Assembly: GCA_947498505.1 (NCBI GenBank)
Contig: CANMKG010000003.1
Span: forward strand, 554,865-618,864
DNA: 64,000 nt
Reading direction: 5' to 3'
Origin: an uncultured Maribacter sp.
GTDB taxonomy: Bacteria > Bacteroidota > Bacteroidia > Flavobacteriales > Flavobacteriaceae
Below, piece after piece: positions 25,814 to 34,192 of the stretch (within the stretch, counting starts at the first letter, position 1; every line of letters begins with the position of its first letter). The position numbers and the translations under genes were made by a program. Below the pieces are notes generated by a model that worked only from the letters and a program-made list of their open reading frames with translations, made no database searches and was not told where the DNA came from.

Positions 25814-26625
25814 AGTTGTTTAATTAGTTCTTTAAATAATGTAATCATTTTTGGTTCTGCGTTTCCAGCAATTTCTATAATCTCTTGAATGTTAACAGGT
25901 TCAAGATTGTCTGGGTCACATTCATCTGTTAAAACAGAAACCGCTACAATAGGTAGTCGTAAATGATTGGCAACAATTACTTCTGGAACCGTACTCATTC
26001 CCACGGCATCTGCTCCTAAAATTTTTAACATTCGATATTCCGCTTTTGTTTCTAGTTGAGGACCAACTACAGAAGCATATACTCCTTTTTGAAGCGTAAT
26101 ATTATTTTCAGCAGCAATTTTGGTGAGTTTATTACGCATTTCAATATCATAGGGCTCAGACATATCAACGAATCGGTCACCAAATTCACTAACATTTTTA
26201 AATGCCAATGGAGAGCCACCTTGAAGATTTATATGATCTTCAATTAACATAATATCTCCTTTTTTGTAATTTAAGTTTATTGCACCAGCCGCATTAGATA
26301 TGAATAGATTTTTTATACCTAATTCCTTCATTATTCGAATAGGGTAAGTTATATCTAAAAAATCGTAGCCTTCATATAAATGAAAGCGCCCTTGCATTAC
26401 TACCACTTTTTTACCCTCTAATGTTCCATAAATTAGTTTCCCACTATGAAACTCCACCGTTGCAAGTGGAAAATAAGGGATGTTATTATAATGGGCTTCT
26501 ACGCGGTCTTCAACCTCATCTACAAGTTTTCCAAGACCAGTACCTAAAACTATACCAATTTCAGGAGCATCAAAACCTTTATTTTTTAAGTACGCAACAG
26601 ATTCTTCTAATTGTTTTTTTGTCAT
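25810..26625 (-). CDS. Purine nucleoside phosphorylase, family I
   Basis: A 271-residue trimeric PNP-type phosphorylase. It has the phosphate loop IVLGTGLGKL, VEFHSGKL, MQGRFHLYEGY, and VGPQLETKAEYRML with the Glu and Met typical of the base and ribose site. It releases base from nucleosides. In arsenosugar operons such an enzyme is thought to act on a 5'-deoxy-5'-arsinoyl nucleoside formed after adenosyl transfer. It overlaps arsM by four bases and starts four bases after the preceding glycosyltransferase gene. Confidence 0.9.
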   Translation of the reverse strand: MTKKQLEESVAYLKNKGFDAPEIGIVLGTGLGKLVDEVEDRVEAHYNNIPYFPLATVEFHSGKLIYGTLEGKKVVVMQGRFHLYEGYDFLDITYPIRIMKELGIKNLFISNAAGAINLNYKKGDIMLIEDHINLQGGSPLAFKNVSEFGDRFVDMSEPYDIEMRNKLTKIAAENNITLQKGVYASVVGPQLETKAEYRMLKILGADAVGMSTVPEVIVANHLRLPIVAVSVLTDECDPDNLEPVNIQEIIEIAGNAEPKMITLFKELIKQL

Positions 26626-26629
26626 TCTT

Positions 26630-27238
26630 TTATTTTTTTAAAAACTGCTGAAAAACGTTAATATCTTTGATGTCTTCGTAATAATCAACATCGTTTTTGG
26701 TTTCTAAAAGTTGTTTTTTTTCGTTTTTGAGCGTATTTAAAGTATCGTTTAACACAGTTTGAGTTCCCCATTCTTTGTTTTTAAATAGGTTTTTGTTCCA
26801 TTTGGTCATTCCCAATAAATAATAACCCCCATCTTCTGCAGGACCAATTACATAATCGTTATCAGATAATTTTAGAAAAGCGTTTTCAATATCCTCTTGA
26901 GATAAATCATACATGTCGCTTCCTATAATGATTATTTTTTGATACCCTTTTTCAAATCCGTTTTTAAAAGCATTAGACATACGCTCGCCTAAATCTAACC
27001 CTTTTTGTAATTTTTTATCAAATGTATTAATATCCCAAATATCATTTTTCCAAATCTCTTCAGAATAATACACAATTTTATCTGTGGTTAAGTTTTTGGT
27101 GATTTGAACGGTATGATTTAGTAGAAAATTATAAATATCTAATGCTGCTTGGTCACCAACTGCGGCTGCCAAGCGTGTTTTGCATTTTCCTAATTCGGGG
27201 TTTCTGGTAAAAATTAATAAGAGGTTTTTGCTATTCAC
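26630..27238 (-). CDS. TIGR04282 family arsenosugar-type glycosyltransferase
   Basis: A 202-residue protein with a nucleotide-diphosphosugar-transferase fold. The hallmarks are FTRNPELGKCKTRLAAAVG at the N terminus, IIIGSDMYDLSQEDI with the DXD-like motif, and GPAEDGGYYLLGM. These match the TIGR04282 family found with arsM and TIGR04283. It probably supplies or attaches the glycosyl unit. It starts four bases before the PNP gene and 57 bases after the rhodanese gene. Confidence 0.85.
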   Translation of the reverse strand: MNSKNLLLIFTRNPELGKCKTRLAAAVGDQAALDIYNFLLNHTVQITKNLTTDKIVYYSEEIWKNDIWDINTFDKKLQKGLDLGERMSNAFKNGFEKGYQKIIIIGSDMYDLSQEDIENAFLKLSDNDYVIGPAEDGGYYLLGMTKWNKNLFKNKEWGTQTVLNDTLNTLKNEKKQLLETKNDVDYYEDIKDINVFQQFLKK

Positions 27239-27295
27239 TAGGTGATGATTTATTTGCCAATTCTTTTTTCGTTAAATGAAATTACAAGCATTATT

Positions 27296-27787
27296 TTAAT
27301 TATAGACTTTTTCTCCTTTGGTCAATAATTTCCCCCATTCTTGATCAAAAGTGTGAACCTTGTTAGTTTCAATATTTTTGGTAGTGTATACAGGCAAGTT
27401 ATTATTTTTCCATTCAAAAATACCACCATAAAGGTTGCTAACATTGGTATAGCCCATTTGCAGTAATTGCTCACCAATATCTTCAGAGCGTACTCCAATA
27501 GAACAGTATACGACAATTGGGGTATTTTTATCTGCAACTAACCTTTTTACCTTATTAAGTTTAGCGTTAGTATAGCCTACCCAAACAGCATTTTTAAGAT
27601 GACTTATTTGAAATTCGTTTTTTTCACGAGTATCTAATAGAACTATGCTGTCGTTAATTTTTAACTCGTCATAGAGAATATATTGCACCGATTGGTTATT
27701 AGAAACTTTTAAAACGGAGTCTATCGCGGTTTGAGCAAAAATATTTTGCGCAATAAAAAAAATAATGCAAAAAGAAAATAGCTTCAT
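27296..27787 (-). CDS. Secreted rhodanese-domain protein
   Basis: A 163-residue exported single-rhodanese protein (signal peptide ending near IFAQ). The active loop is VVYCSIGVRSEDI with catalytic Cys in CSIGVRS, and the domain opens with VLLDTREKNEFQISHL. It is the first gene of the arsenosugar operon by position; rhodanese-like proteins often accompany arsenic genes but are also used in sulfur transfer. It is separated from the LacI gene by about 158 bases, in which no clear promoter was recognised. Confidence 0.85.
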   Translation of the reverse strand: MKLFSFCIIFFIAQNIFAQTAIDSVLKVSNNQSVQYILYDELKINDSIVLLDTREKNEFQISHLKNAVWVGYTNAKLNKVKRLVADKNTPIVVYCSIGVRSEDIGEQLLQMGYTNVSNLYGGIFEWKNNNLPVYTTKNIETNKVHTFDQEWGKLLTKGEKVYN

Positions 27788-27945
27788 TAAATGAGTACTT
27801 AAATAGGCTTGTAAATTAAAACATTCTGACGATACTTTTATACGACCCTTACATAAGGAGACGGGTTTGTATAAAATACGTTATTTAAAGAAAACGAATT
27901 TTAATTATTAGTTGAATTTTTGCGTAACAAAAATTGTTTTCAATT

Positions 27946-28953
27946 TTATCTAATAGAGGATTTCCGAATATTTAGTTTGCCATTAAAGATTGCAGTTTCT
28001 GTTTTTGAGTTGGGGTTGTTTATTTTATTCAATAATATTTCGCCTGCTTTTTTTGCCATTTCGAACGTGGGTTGTTTAACACTAGTTAATTGGGGTGTAA
28101 CTAATTCAGCAGTTCTAGTTTCCGTAAATCCAACAAAAGCAACATCATCTGGAATTTTATAACCCTTATCTTTTAATCTTTTCATGGCACCAAGAGCAAC
28201 CATGTCATTCACACAAAAAAAGGCATTTGGAATGTCATCACTTGAAATTAACTTCTCTATAATATTCATACCTTCAGTAGCCAGCAAACCAGTTTCTATT
28301 ATTTTATAATTTTCTGAAGGGAAATTATATTTTTGCATTGCTTTTTTGAACCCTTGCGCCCTTTCGGAGGAGACACATAAGTTTTTATAACCTGATAGGT
28401 GATAAATTTTTTTGTATTGTTGTTTTATAAGATGCTCGGTTGCAAAAAAGCTCCAATTAATGTTATTAAAAATAACTTTAGATGCTTTTAAAGTTTCACT
28501 GACTCTGTTTAAAAAAACGATGGGATAACCTTCGTTATACTTTTCAATATAGTATGATGTATTTTTGTTTCCAGCAGTGGGTGCTATAATTAAACCATCA
28601 ACCATATTATTAATCAAGGTCTTTACATTTTTTAGTTCTTGAACCTCATTTTCGTCAGATTGCATAACCAAAACCTGATACCCTTTTTCAGTTAAGAACT
28701 CTTGTAAAGCAATAACAACTTTCGAGTAATATCCATTAATAATTTCTGGAACTACCAACCCAATATTAAGGGAACAATTTTGGCTTAATTTTTTTGCAAT
28801 TGGATTGGGAACATATCCCATTTCTTCTGCAGTTTTTAAAATTAATTCTCTGGTCTCTTTTTTAATATCGTATTTATTGTTGAATGCTCTAGAAACGGAA
28901 GAAGTAGAAATGTTTAAATGCCTTGCAATGTCTTTAATTGTAACATGTTTCAT
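27946..28953 (-). CDS. LacI-family transcriptional regulator
   Basis: A 335-residue regulator. The N-terminal helix-turn-helix reads VTIKDIARHLNISTSSVSRAFNN and the hinge is VPNPIAKKLS, followed by a periplasmic-binding-fold sensor (LNIGLVVPEI). It represses or activates transcription in response to a sugar. It is divergent from susC at 29257, with palindromic operators in the gap, so it almost certainly controls the polysaccharide locus and itself. A minus-strand -7 box TATTTTTG is present at 29082-29075. Confidence 0.93.
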   Translation of the reverse strand: MKHVTIKDIARHLNISTSSVSRAFNNKYDIKKETRELILKTAEEMGYVPNPIAKKLSQNCSLNIGLVVPEIINGYYSKVVIALQEFLTEKGYQVLVMQSDENEVQELKNVKTLINNMVDGLIIAPTAGNKNTSYYIEKYNEGYPIVFLNRVSETLKASKVIFNNINWSFFATEHLIKQQYKKIYHLSGYKNLCVSSERAQGFKKAMQKYNFPSENYKIIETGLLATEGMNIIEKLISSDDIPNAFFCVNDMVALGAMKRLKDKGYKIPDDVAFVGFTETRTAELVTPQLTSVKQPTFEMAKKAGEILLNKINNPNSKTETAIFNGKLNIRKSSIR

Positions 28954-29256
28954 GGTCTCGTATATAAAGTTTGAATTGTAAAGATTTTTATAGACATAAA
29001 CCGTTTGAGATTACCAGACTTAGTTGTTATTGAAAGTTCCTCTTGAAACATTATAAGATAACACCTTAATTCTACAAAAATATACTTTTTAAGATTAAGT
29101 ACTTCATTTAAAGGTTTCTAATCCCGGGAACGTTCCCGGAAAATGGGAACGGTTTCGGGAACGTTCCCGAAGAAAAAAGGGGAGAATATGGCAATATAAG
29201 GAGGGCTAAAAGATACATTTGGCTTACCAATTTATATTAACTCAATACAAACTATT
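28954..29256. promoter_or_regulatory. Divergent regulatory region with three LacI-type operators
   Basis: Two perfect palindromes are visible: 16 bp at 29124-29139 (CCGGGAACGTTCCCGG) and 18 bp at 29154-29171 (TTCGGGAACGTTCCCGAA). Their centres are 31 bp apart, about three helical turns. An imperfect copy (GGGAACGGTTTC) lies between them at 29145-29156. They are GC-rich islands in AT-rich sequence, and the AACGTT core is typical of LacI-family sites. A plus-strand -7 box TACATTTG is at 29214-29221; no good -33 TTTG was found. Confidence 0.85.
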
Positions 29257-32200
29257 ATGAAATTAAATTATTTTTTAGTAGTGGTTTTGCTTTTTTTAAC
29301 TATGCCTTTGTTGGCACAGCAAAAGACTGTAAGCGGGACTGTTACTGATGAACAAGGAGTTCCTTTAGGAGGAACAAACATTTTAGAAGACGGAACATCA
29401 AATGGTGTTCAGGCTGATTTTGATGGTAATTACAGTATTAATGTGAGTGAAGGGGCAACACTGTCGTTTTCTTATATTGGAATGCTTCCGCAAAAAGTTT
29501 TAGTCGCTGATAAAACGAAAATTGATGTTGTGCTACAAGAAGATGCTTCATTACTGGATGAAGTTGTAGTAGTAGGTTATGGGGCTCAAAAAAAGGTGAA
29601 TCTTACCGGTTCTGTAGAGGTGGTTAAAGCCGCAGAAATAACCCGTCAACCAGTGGCTCAAACATCTCAAGCTCTTGCAGGACTTGTGCCTGGGCTTACA
29701 GCAACACAATCAAGTGGACAACCTGGTTCAGATGAAGCAACCTTAAGAATTAGAGGTGTGGGCACACTGGGGAATGGTAGGAAAAATGACCCCTTGGTAT
29801 TAGTAGACGGTATACCTGATGATATCAATGGGATTGATCCAAATGATATAGAATCAGTTTCTGTTTTAAAAGATGCAGCTGCCGCGGCCATTTATGGTTC
29901 TAGGGGTGCAAATGGTGTTGTTTTGGTTACAACAAAAAGAGGATATGATGGAGAGGTTAAAACAACATATAATACTTATGTAGGTGTTCAAACCCCAGCT
30001 CAAAATCTTAAGTTTTTAGATGCACTGGGTTATATGGAAGCTTTTAATGATGCTATACCAGATTCTTTTTCAGAAGAAACACTACAACAATATAGAAATG
30101 GTGATGGAGTAGGCACGGAAGCGCTTCCTGATACTGATTGGGTAGATTTACTTTTTTCACAAAATGGTTTGCAACACTATCATAATATAGGTATAAGAGG
30201 AGGCTCTGAAAAAGTTAAAGTTGGAGGTTCTATCTCATATTTAAGTCAAGAGGGAAATATTCCAAATTATAAATTTGAAAGATTTTCAGGGAGATTTAAT
30301 ACAGATTTTAAACTTAGCGACAAATTAGAATTATCTGTTGATTTAAATTTTAGACGTGAAGTTAGAAATCAACCAAGAGAGTTACTACTAACAACAAGAC
30401 AGGCTTATAGGTTACAACCATTATTTACTGCAATCAATGATGATGGTAGTTGGGGTTCAGGTTTCAACGGAAGTAATGCCATAGCTTTGGTAAATACAAC
30501 TTCGTTAGATGAAACGATTACAAATTATTTTAGAGGAGTTATAAAAGCTACTTATAAACCTATTGAAGAATTAGCGTTTACAGCAAGGTATTCTCCGCAG
30601 TATACGGATAGAGATAGAGACGCGTTTGTTGCCGGCTGGATTTATAAAGAAAATTCAAATGCTGAACCTAATACCGATTTAGTTGATAATAACAATCTAA
30701 ATAAGTCTACATCTGAAATTTTTGTTGATAATTTTAACTTTTTAGTAAATTTCAATAAGGACTTTGGAAACCATAGTCTTTCAGCATTAGCAGGTTATGA
30801 ATTCATAAAAAATCAATCTGAAAATTGGAATGCATTCAGAAGAACTTTTGTTGTTCCGGAATTTAGAACCTTAAATAATGGGGATGCAGAAACGTCTACT
30901 AATGGTGGTAGTGCTACACTGTTTGGTTTAGAATCTATTTTTGGTAGATTAAATTATTCATATGATGGCAAATATTTGTTTGAAGCTAATGTAAGAAGAG
31001 ATGCCTCTTCAAGATTTGGACCTGATACTAGATCTCAAACGTTTCCATCTTTTTCTGCGGGTTGGGTAGTTTCTAATGAAGACTTTTTTCCAGAAAATGA
31101 TTTTATAACGTTCTTAAAGCTAAGAGGATCATGGGGTCAGTTAGGTAACCAAGAAATTTTTACAACCGATGAAAATGGTAACCCAGTTGCTCAGAACTTT
31201 ATTTACGCCTCACAATTTGGTTTAGGTAATGCTAATTCAGTATTAGGTGGCGGGTCTCAAGTTGGTGGTGCTCAAACTCAATTAGCTAATCCAGTTTTAA
31301 TATGGGAAACGAGTGAGAGCTCTAACATTGGTATAGACGCAAATTTTTTCAATGATAAGTTGAAATTTACAGGAGAGTATTATGTTAGAAGTACAAAAGA
31401 TATTATTCTTCAGATAGGTACATTGCAACCCAGTCAAGGTTTTGAAGTGCCTTTCAGAAACGCTGGTTCTGTTCAAAACAAAGGTGTTGATATTGCTGTC
31501 GACTGGAGAGACAATATTGGGGATTTTAACTATGGTATAACTGCAAACATTTCTAAATTTAATAATGAAATTACTGATTTGGCAGACGGACTTGAACAAT
31601 TACCCCCAGACCAAAGGATAAATAGATTAGGAGAACAAATAGGGTCAATATTTGGTCTAAAAACAGATGGTTTATATCAAGAAAGTGATTTTTCGGGAGG
31701 AGTGTTAAATACGGATTTACCTGAACCTCAATTTGGAGCTGTTGCACCTGGAGATATAAAATATGTTGATTATAATGAAGATGGTTTTATAAATAATGAT
31801 GATAGAACAATTATAGGAAGTACTATATCGGATACTAACTGGGGTCTTGATTTTTTTGCTTCTTATAAGAATTTTGATTTATCAGTATCCTTTATTGGAG
31901 AAAGCGGTAGAGATGTTGTATTGCAAGAAGATGCAGGGTGGTCTTTCTTCAATGCAGGAAAAATACAAACTTGGCAAACTGATTATTGGACTCCAGAAAA
32001 TACAGGTGCAGCCTACCCACGTGCACTGGTAGCTAGTAATTCTCCTAACTGGAGAGTTAATGAAACTTGGATGTTTGATGCGTCATACGCCAGACTTAGA
32101 AACTTGACATTTGGATATAAATTTTCTGAAGAACTCTTGGATAAGTTAAAATTGAATAATCTTAGATTGTATGTATCTGGTCAAAATTTATTGACCTTCG

Positions 32201-32304
32201 ATAATATGCCAGATGGCATAGATGCTACAGTTCCTGATTTTACCAATGGTAATTTTTATCCAGTGTTAAAGGTATATACGCTAGGTTTAAGTGTAGGATT
32301 TTAA
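29257..32304 (+). CDS. susC-like: SusC-like TonB-dependent receptor
   Basis: A 1015-residue outer-membrane receptor that imports oligosaccharides with TonB energy. It has a signal peptide (PLLAQ), a carboxypeptidase-regulatory-like domain (GTVTDEQGVPLGGTNI to LSFSYIGM, residues 24-90), the plug (SVLKDAAAAAIYGSRGANGV) and a β-barrel ending in KVYTLGLSVGF with terminal Phe. It lies 303 bp from the divergent LacI gene and is followed by susD after 20 bases. Confidence 0.96.
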   Translation: MKLNYFLVVVLLFLTMPLLAQQKTVSGTVTDEQGVPLGGTNILEDGTSNGVQADFDGNYSINVSEGATLSFSYIGMLPQKVLVADKTKIDVVLQEDASLLDEVVVVGYGAQKKVNLTGSVEVVKAAEITRQPVAQTSQALAGLVPGLTATQSSGQPGSDEATLRIRGVGTLGNGRKNDPLVLVDGIPDDINGIDPNDIESVSVLKDAAAAAIYGSRGANGVVLVTTKRGYDGEVKTTYNTYVGVQTPAQNLKFLDALGYMEAFNDAIPDSFSEETLQQYRNGDGVGTEALPDTDWVDLLFSQNGLQHYHNIGIRGGSEKVKVGGSISYLSQEGNIPNYKFERFSGRFNTDFKLSDKLELSVDLNFRREVRNQPRELLLTTRQAYRLQPLFTAINDDGSWGSGFNGSNAIALVNTTSLDETITNYFRGVIKATYKPIEELAFTARYSPQYTDRDRDAFVAGWIYKENSNAEPNTDLVDNNNLNKSTSEIFVDNFNFLVNFNKDFGNHSLSALAGYEFIKNQSENWNAFRRTFVVPEFRTLNNGDAETSTNGGSATLFGLESIFGRLNYSYDGKYLFEANVRRDASSRFGPDTRSQTFPSFSAGWVVSNEDFFPENDFITFLKLRGSWGQLGNQEIFTTDENGNPVAQNFIYASQFGLGNANSVLGGGSQVGGAQTQLANPVLIWETSESSNIGIDANFFNDKLKFTGEYYVRSTKDIILQIGTLQPSQGFEVPFRNAGSVQNKGVDIAVDWRDNIGDFNYGITANISKFNNEITDLADGLEQLPPDQRINRLGEQIGSIFGLKTDGLYQESDFSGGVLNTDLPEPQFGAVAPGDIKYVDYNEDGFINNDDRTIIGSTISDTNWGLDFFASYKNFDLSVSFIGESGRDVVLQEDAGWSFFNAGKIQTWQTDYWTPENTGAAYPRALVASNSPNWRVNETWMFDASYARLRNLTFGYKFSEELLDKLKLNNLRLYVSGQNLLTFDNMPDGIDATVPDFTNGNFYPVLKVYTLGLSVGF

Positions 32305-32324
32305 TAATATAAAAAATTAATACA

Positions 32325-34124
32325 ATGAAAAGAATAAAATATTTGATAGCATCCTGTCTTCTCGTCATAGCTTATAGTAGCTGTGAGGACGAGGTGTTAA
32401 ATTTGGAAGATCCAGGAACACCAAATAGTGCCTCTTTTTTCTCAACAGAAGCAGAGTTGGAAGTGGCTTTAGTAGGTATATATGAGCAATTAAACTACGT
32501 TAATGCCACACCCTTCCCGCAACTTTTAGATCATACAACGGATTTAGCTTTTAGTCGAGGAAATGTTGCGGGAACGGCAACAGTTACAACTGGAGGTTTA
32601 ACTTCTACAGATGATTTGATTAATGGTTTTTGGAGTTCTTTTTACAGTGGAATACAACGTTCAAATTCGTTATTAGCAAATATGGAAAGGGCTAGGGAAA
32701 ATACAAACCCTACAAGATTTGTTGAAATAAGAGGGGAAGCGTTGTTCTTAAGATCTTTGTTTTATAGTTATTTAGTTGAACTTTACGGAGATGTTCCCTT
32801 TCATGATGAAAATACTGTAAATTCTGAAGAAGCTTTGCCGCGAATATCTAAATCTGAGATTGTAGCTCAAATTATAAGTGATTTGGAAGAGGCTGCTGAT
32901 GTACTACCATTGAATCCTGTTGAAGCCGGAAGAACTTCTGCAAATACAGCTAACGCACTTATTGCAAGAATTGCATTGTATAATGAAGATTATACCTTGG
33001 CTGCTGAAAAAGCGCAATTGGTAATGGATAGCGGAGCTTCATTAGCAGATGATTATGAGTCGTTGTTTGCCGCTGGTGGGATTAATTCACCAGAAGTATT
33101 GTTAAGTTTACAATACGTAACAGGTGTTAAAGTACATGGATTATCAGTAAGACAAGGTAGTAGATTTGGAGGATGGTGTCAATTGGTACCTGCACAACAA
33201 ACGGTTGATACTTATGAAACCGTAAACGGATTGCCTATTGATGAAGATCCCGCTTTTGACCCTGCGAATCCTTTTGAAAATAGAGACCCAAGGTTAAAAG
33301 CTTCAATTGCTGTACCAGGTGAAGTATGGTCAGGTCATATTATAGAAACCCATAGTGATAGTTTGGCTACTTGGAAAGTAGAAAATGGAGTTAAAACAGA
33401 AAGAGTTTATAACCCAAATTCTTCTAACCCTGCTGGTGTTAGCATTGTGGACCCAATAAGCGGACAAGAATTTTCTTCTGGTGGAGCAAACCGTTTTGTA
33501 TCATTTACAGGATACTTTTGGAAAAAATTTTCCGACGAACCAACGCTAAAGGGTGAAACAGGTTTGTGGTCCGGTGCGGCTGAGCATCCAGTAATTTTAA
33601 TGCGTTATGCAGAAGTTTTGTTAACATATGCCGAAGCCAAAATTGAATCTGGAGATATAGACAGTTCTGTTCTTGATGCTATAAATGCAGTAAGGGAAAG
33701 AGCCTACAATGGTTCTGGAATTCCATACCCAGCGATAACAACAACAGATCAAGCAGAACTAAGAAGAATAATTCGCAGAGAGCGTAAAGTAGAGTTAGCA
33801 GATGAGGGACTACGTTTGTTTGATATTAGACGATGGAGAATTGCAGAAAAATTAATGAATACTATACAATTTGGAAGTCCTGCCAATGGGTTTAGTAAAA
33901 TTGGAGGAGACCTAGGGCTAATTCCTAGTATTGATCAAGATGATTTTGTGACCTATCCCGGAGCGCCTTCGCAACCAAGAGTGGAAAAAGGTAATCTGGA
34001 TTATAGAGAATTAGAAGAAAGAATATTTAATCCAGCAAGAGATTATTTATGGCCAATACCAGATGCTGAAATTCAAGCAGCAGCCAGTAATGGTGTAGAA
34101 ATGTCCCAAAATCCTAATTATTAG
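32325..34124 (+). CDS. susD-like: SusD/RagB-family glycan-binding lipoprotein
   Basis: A 599-residue surface lipoprotein (lipobox YSSC) that caps the SusC channel and binds glycan. The family pattern includes the early SASFFSTEAELEVALVGIYEQL, the EALFLRSLFYSYLVELYGDVPF segment, the TPR-like LIARIALYNEDYTLAAEKAQLV, and the C-terminal RRIIRRERKVELADEGLRLFDIRRW. It is coupled to susC by 20 bases. A terminator-like hairpin follows. Confidence 0.95.
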   Translation: MKRIKYLIASCLLVIAYSSCEDEVLNLEDPGTPNSASFFSTEAELEVALVGIYEQLNYVNATPFPQLLDHTTDLAFSRGNVAGTATVTTGGLTSTDDLINGFWSSFYSGIQRSNSLLANMERARENTNPTRFVEIRGEALFLRSLFYSYLVELYGDVPFHDENTVNSEEALPRISKSEIVAQIISDLEEAADVLPLNPVEAGRTSANTANALIARIALYNEDYTLAAEKAQLVMDSGASLADDYESLFAAGGINSPEVLLSLQYVTGVKVHGLSVRQGSRFGGWCQLVPAQQTVDTYETVNGLPIDEDPAFDPANPFENRDPRLKASIAVPGEVWSGHIIETHSDSLATWKVENGVKTERVYNPNSSNPAGVSIVDPISGQEFSSGGANRFVSFTGYFWKKFSDEPTLKGETGLWSGAAEHPVILMRYAEVLLTYAEAKIESGDIDSSVLDAINAVRERAYNGSGIPYPAITTTDQAELRRIIRRERKVELADEGLRLFDIRRWRIAEKLMNTIQFGSPANGFSKIGGDLGLIPSIDQDDFVTYPGAPSQPRVEKGNLDYRELEERIFNPARDYLWPIPDAEIQAAASNGVEMSQNPNY

Positions 34125-34152
34125 GTTTTAATAATTACGGAGTTAGTTAGGA

Positions 34153-34184
34153 AATAGGGGGTACTTGTTGCCCCTTATTTTTTT
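34153..34184 (+). terminator. Terminator-like hairpin after susD
   Basis: An AATAGGGG arm pairs with CCCCTTATT across a ten-base loop and runs into a T-rich tract. It lies just after the susD stop and 9 bases before the next gene, so it may limit transcription of the following genes relative to susCD. Confidence 0.55.
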
Positions 34185-34192
34185 AGGTTATA

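Noticed and set aside
29124..29171. CRISPR-like or tandem repeat array in the susC upstream region
   Set aside because: The repeats are palindromic operators, only three in number, with no spacers of constant length.
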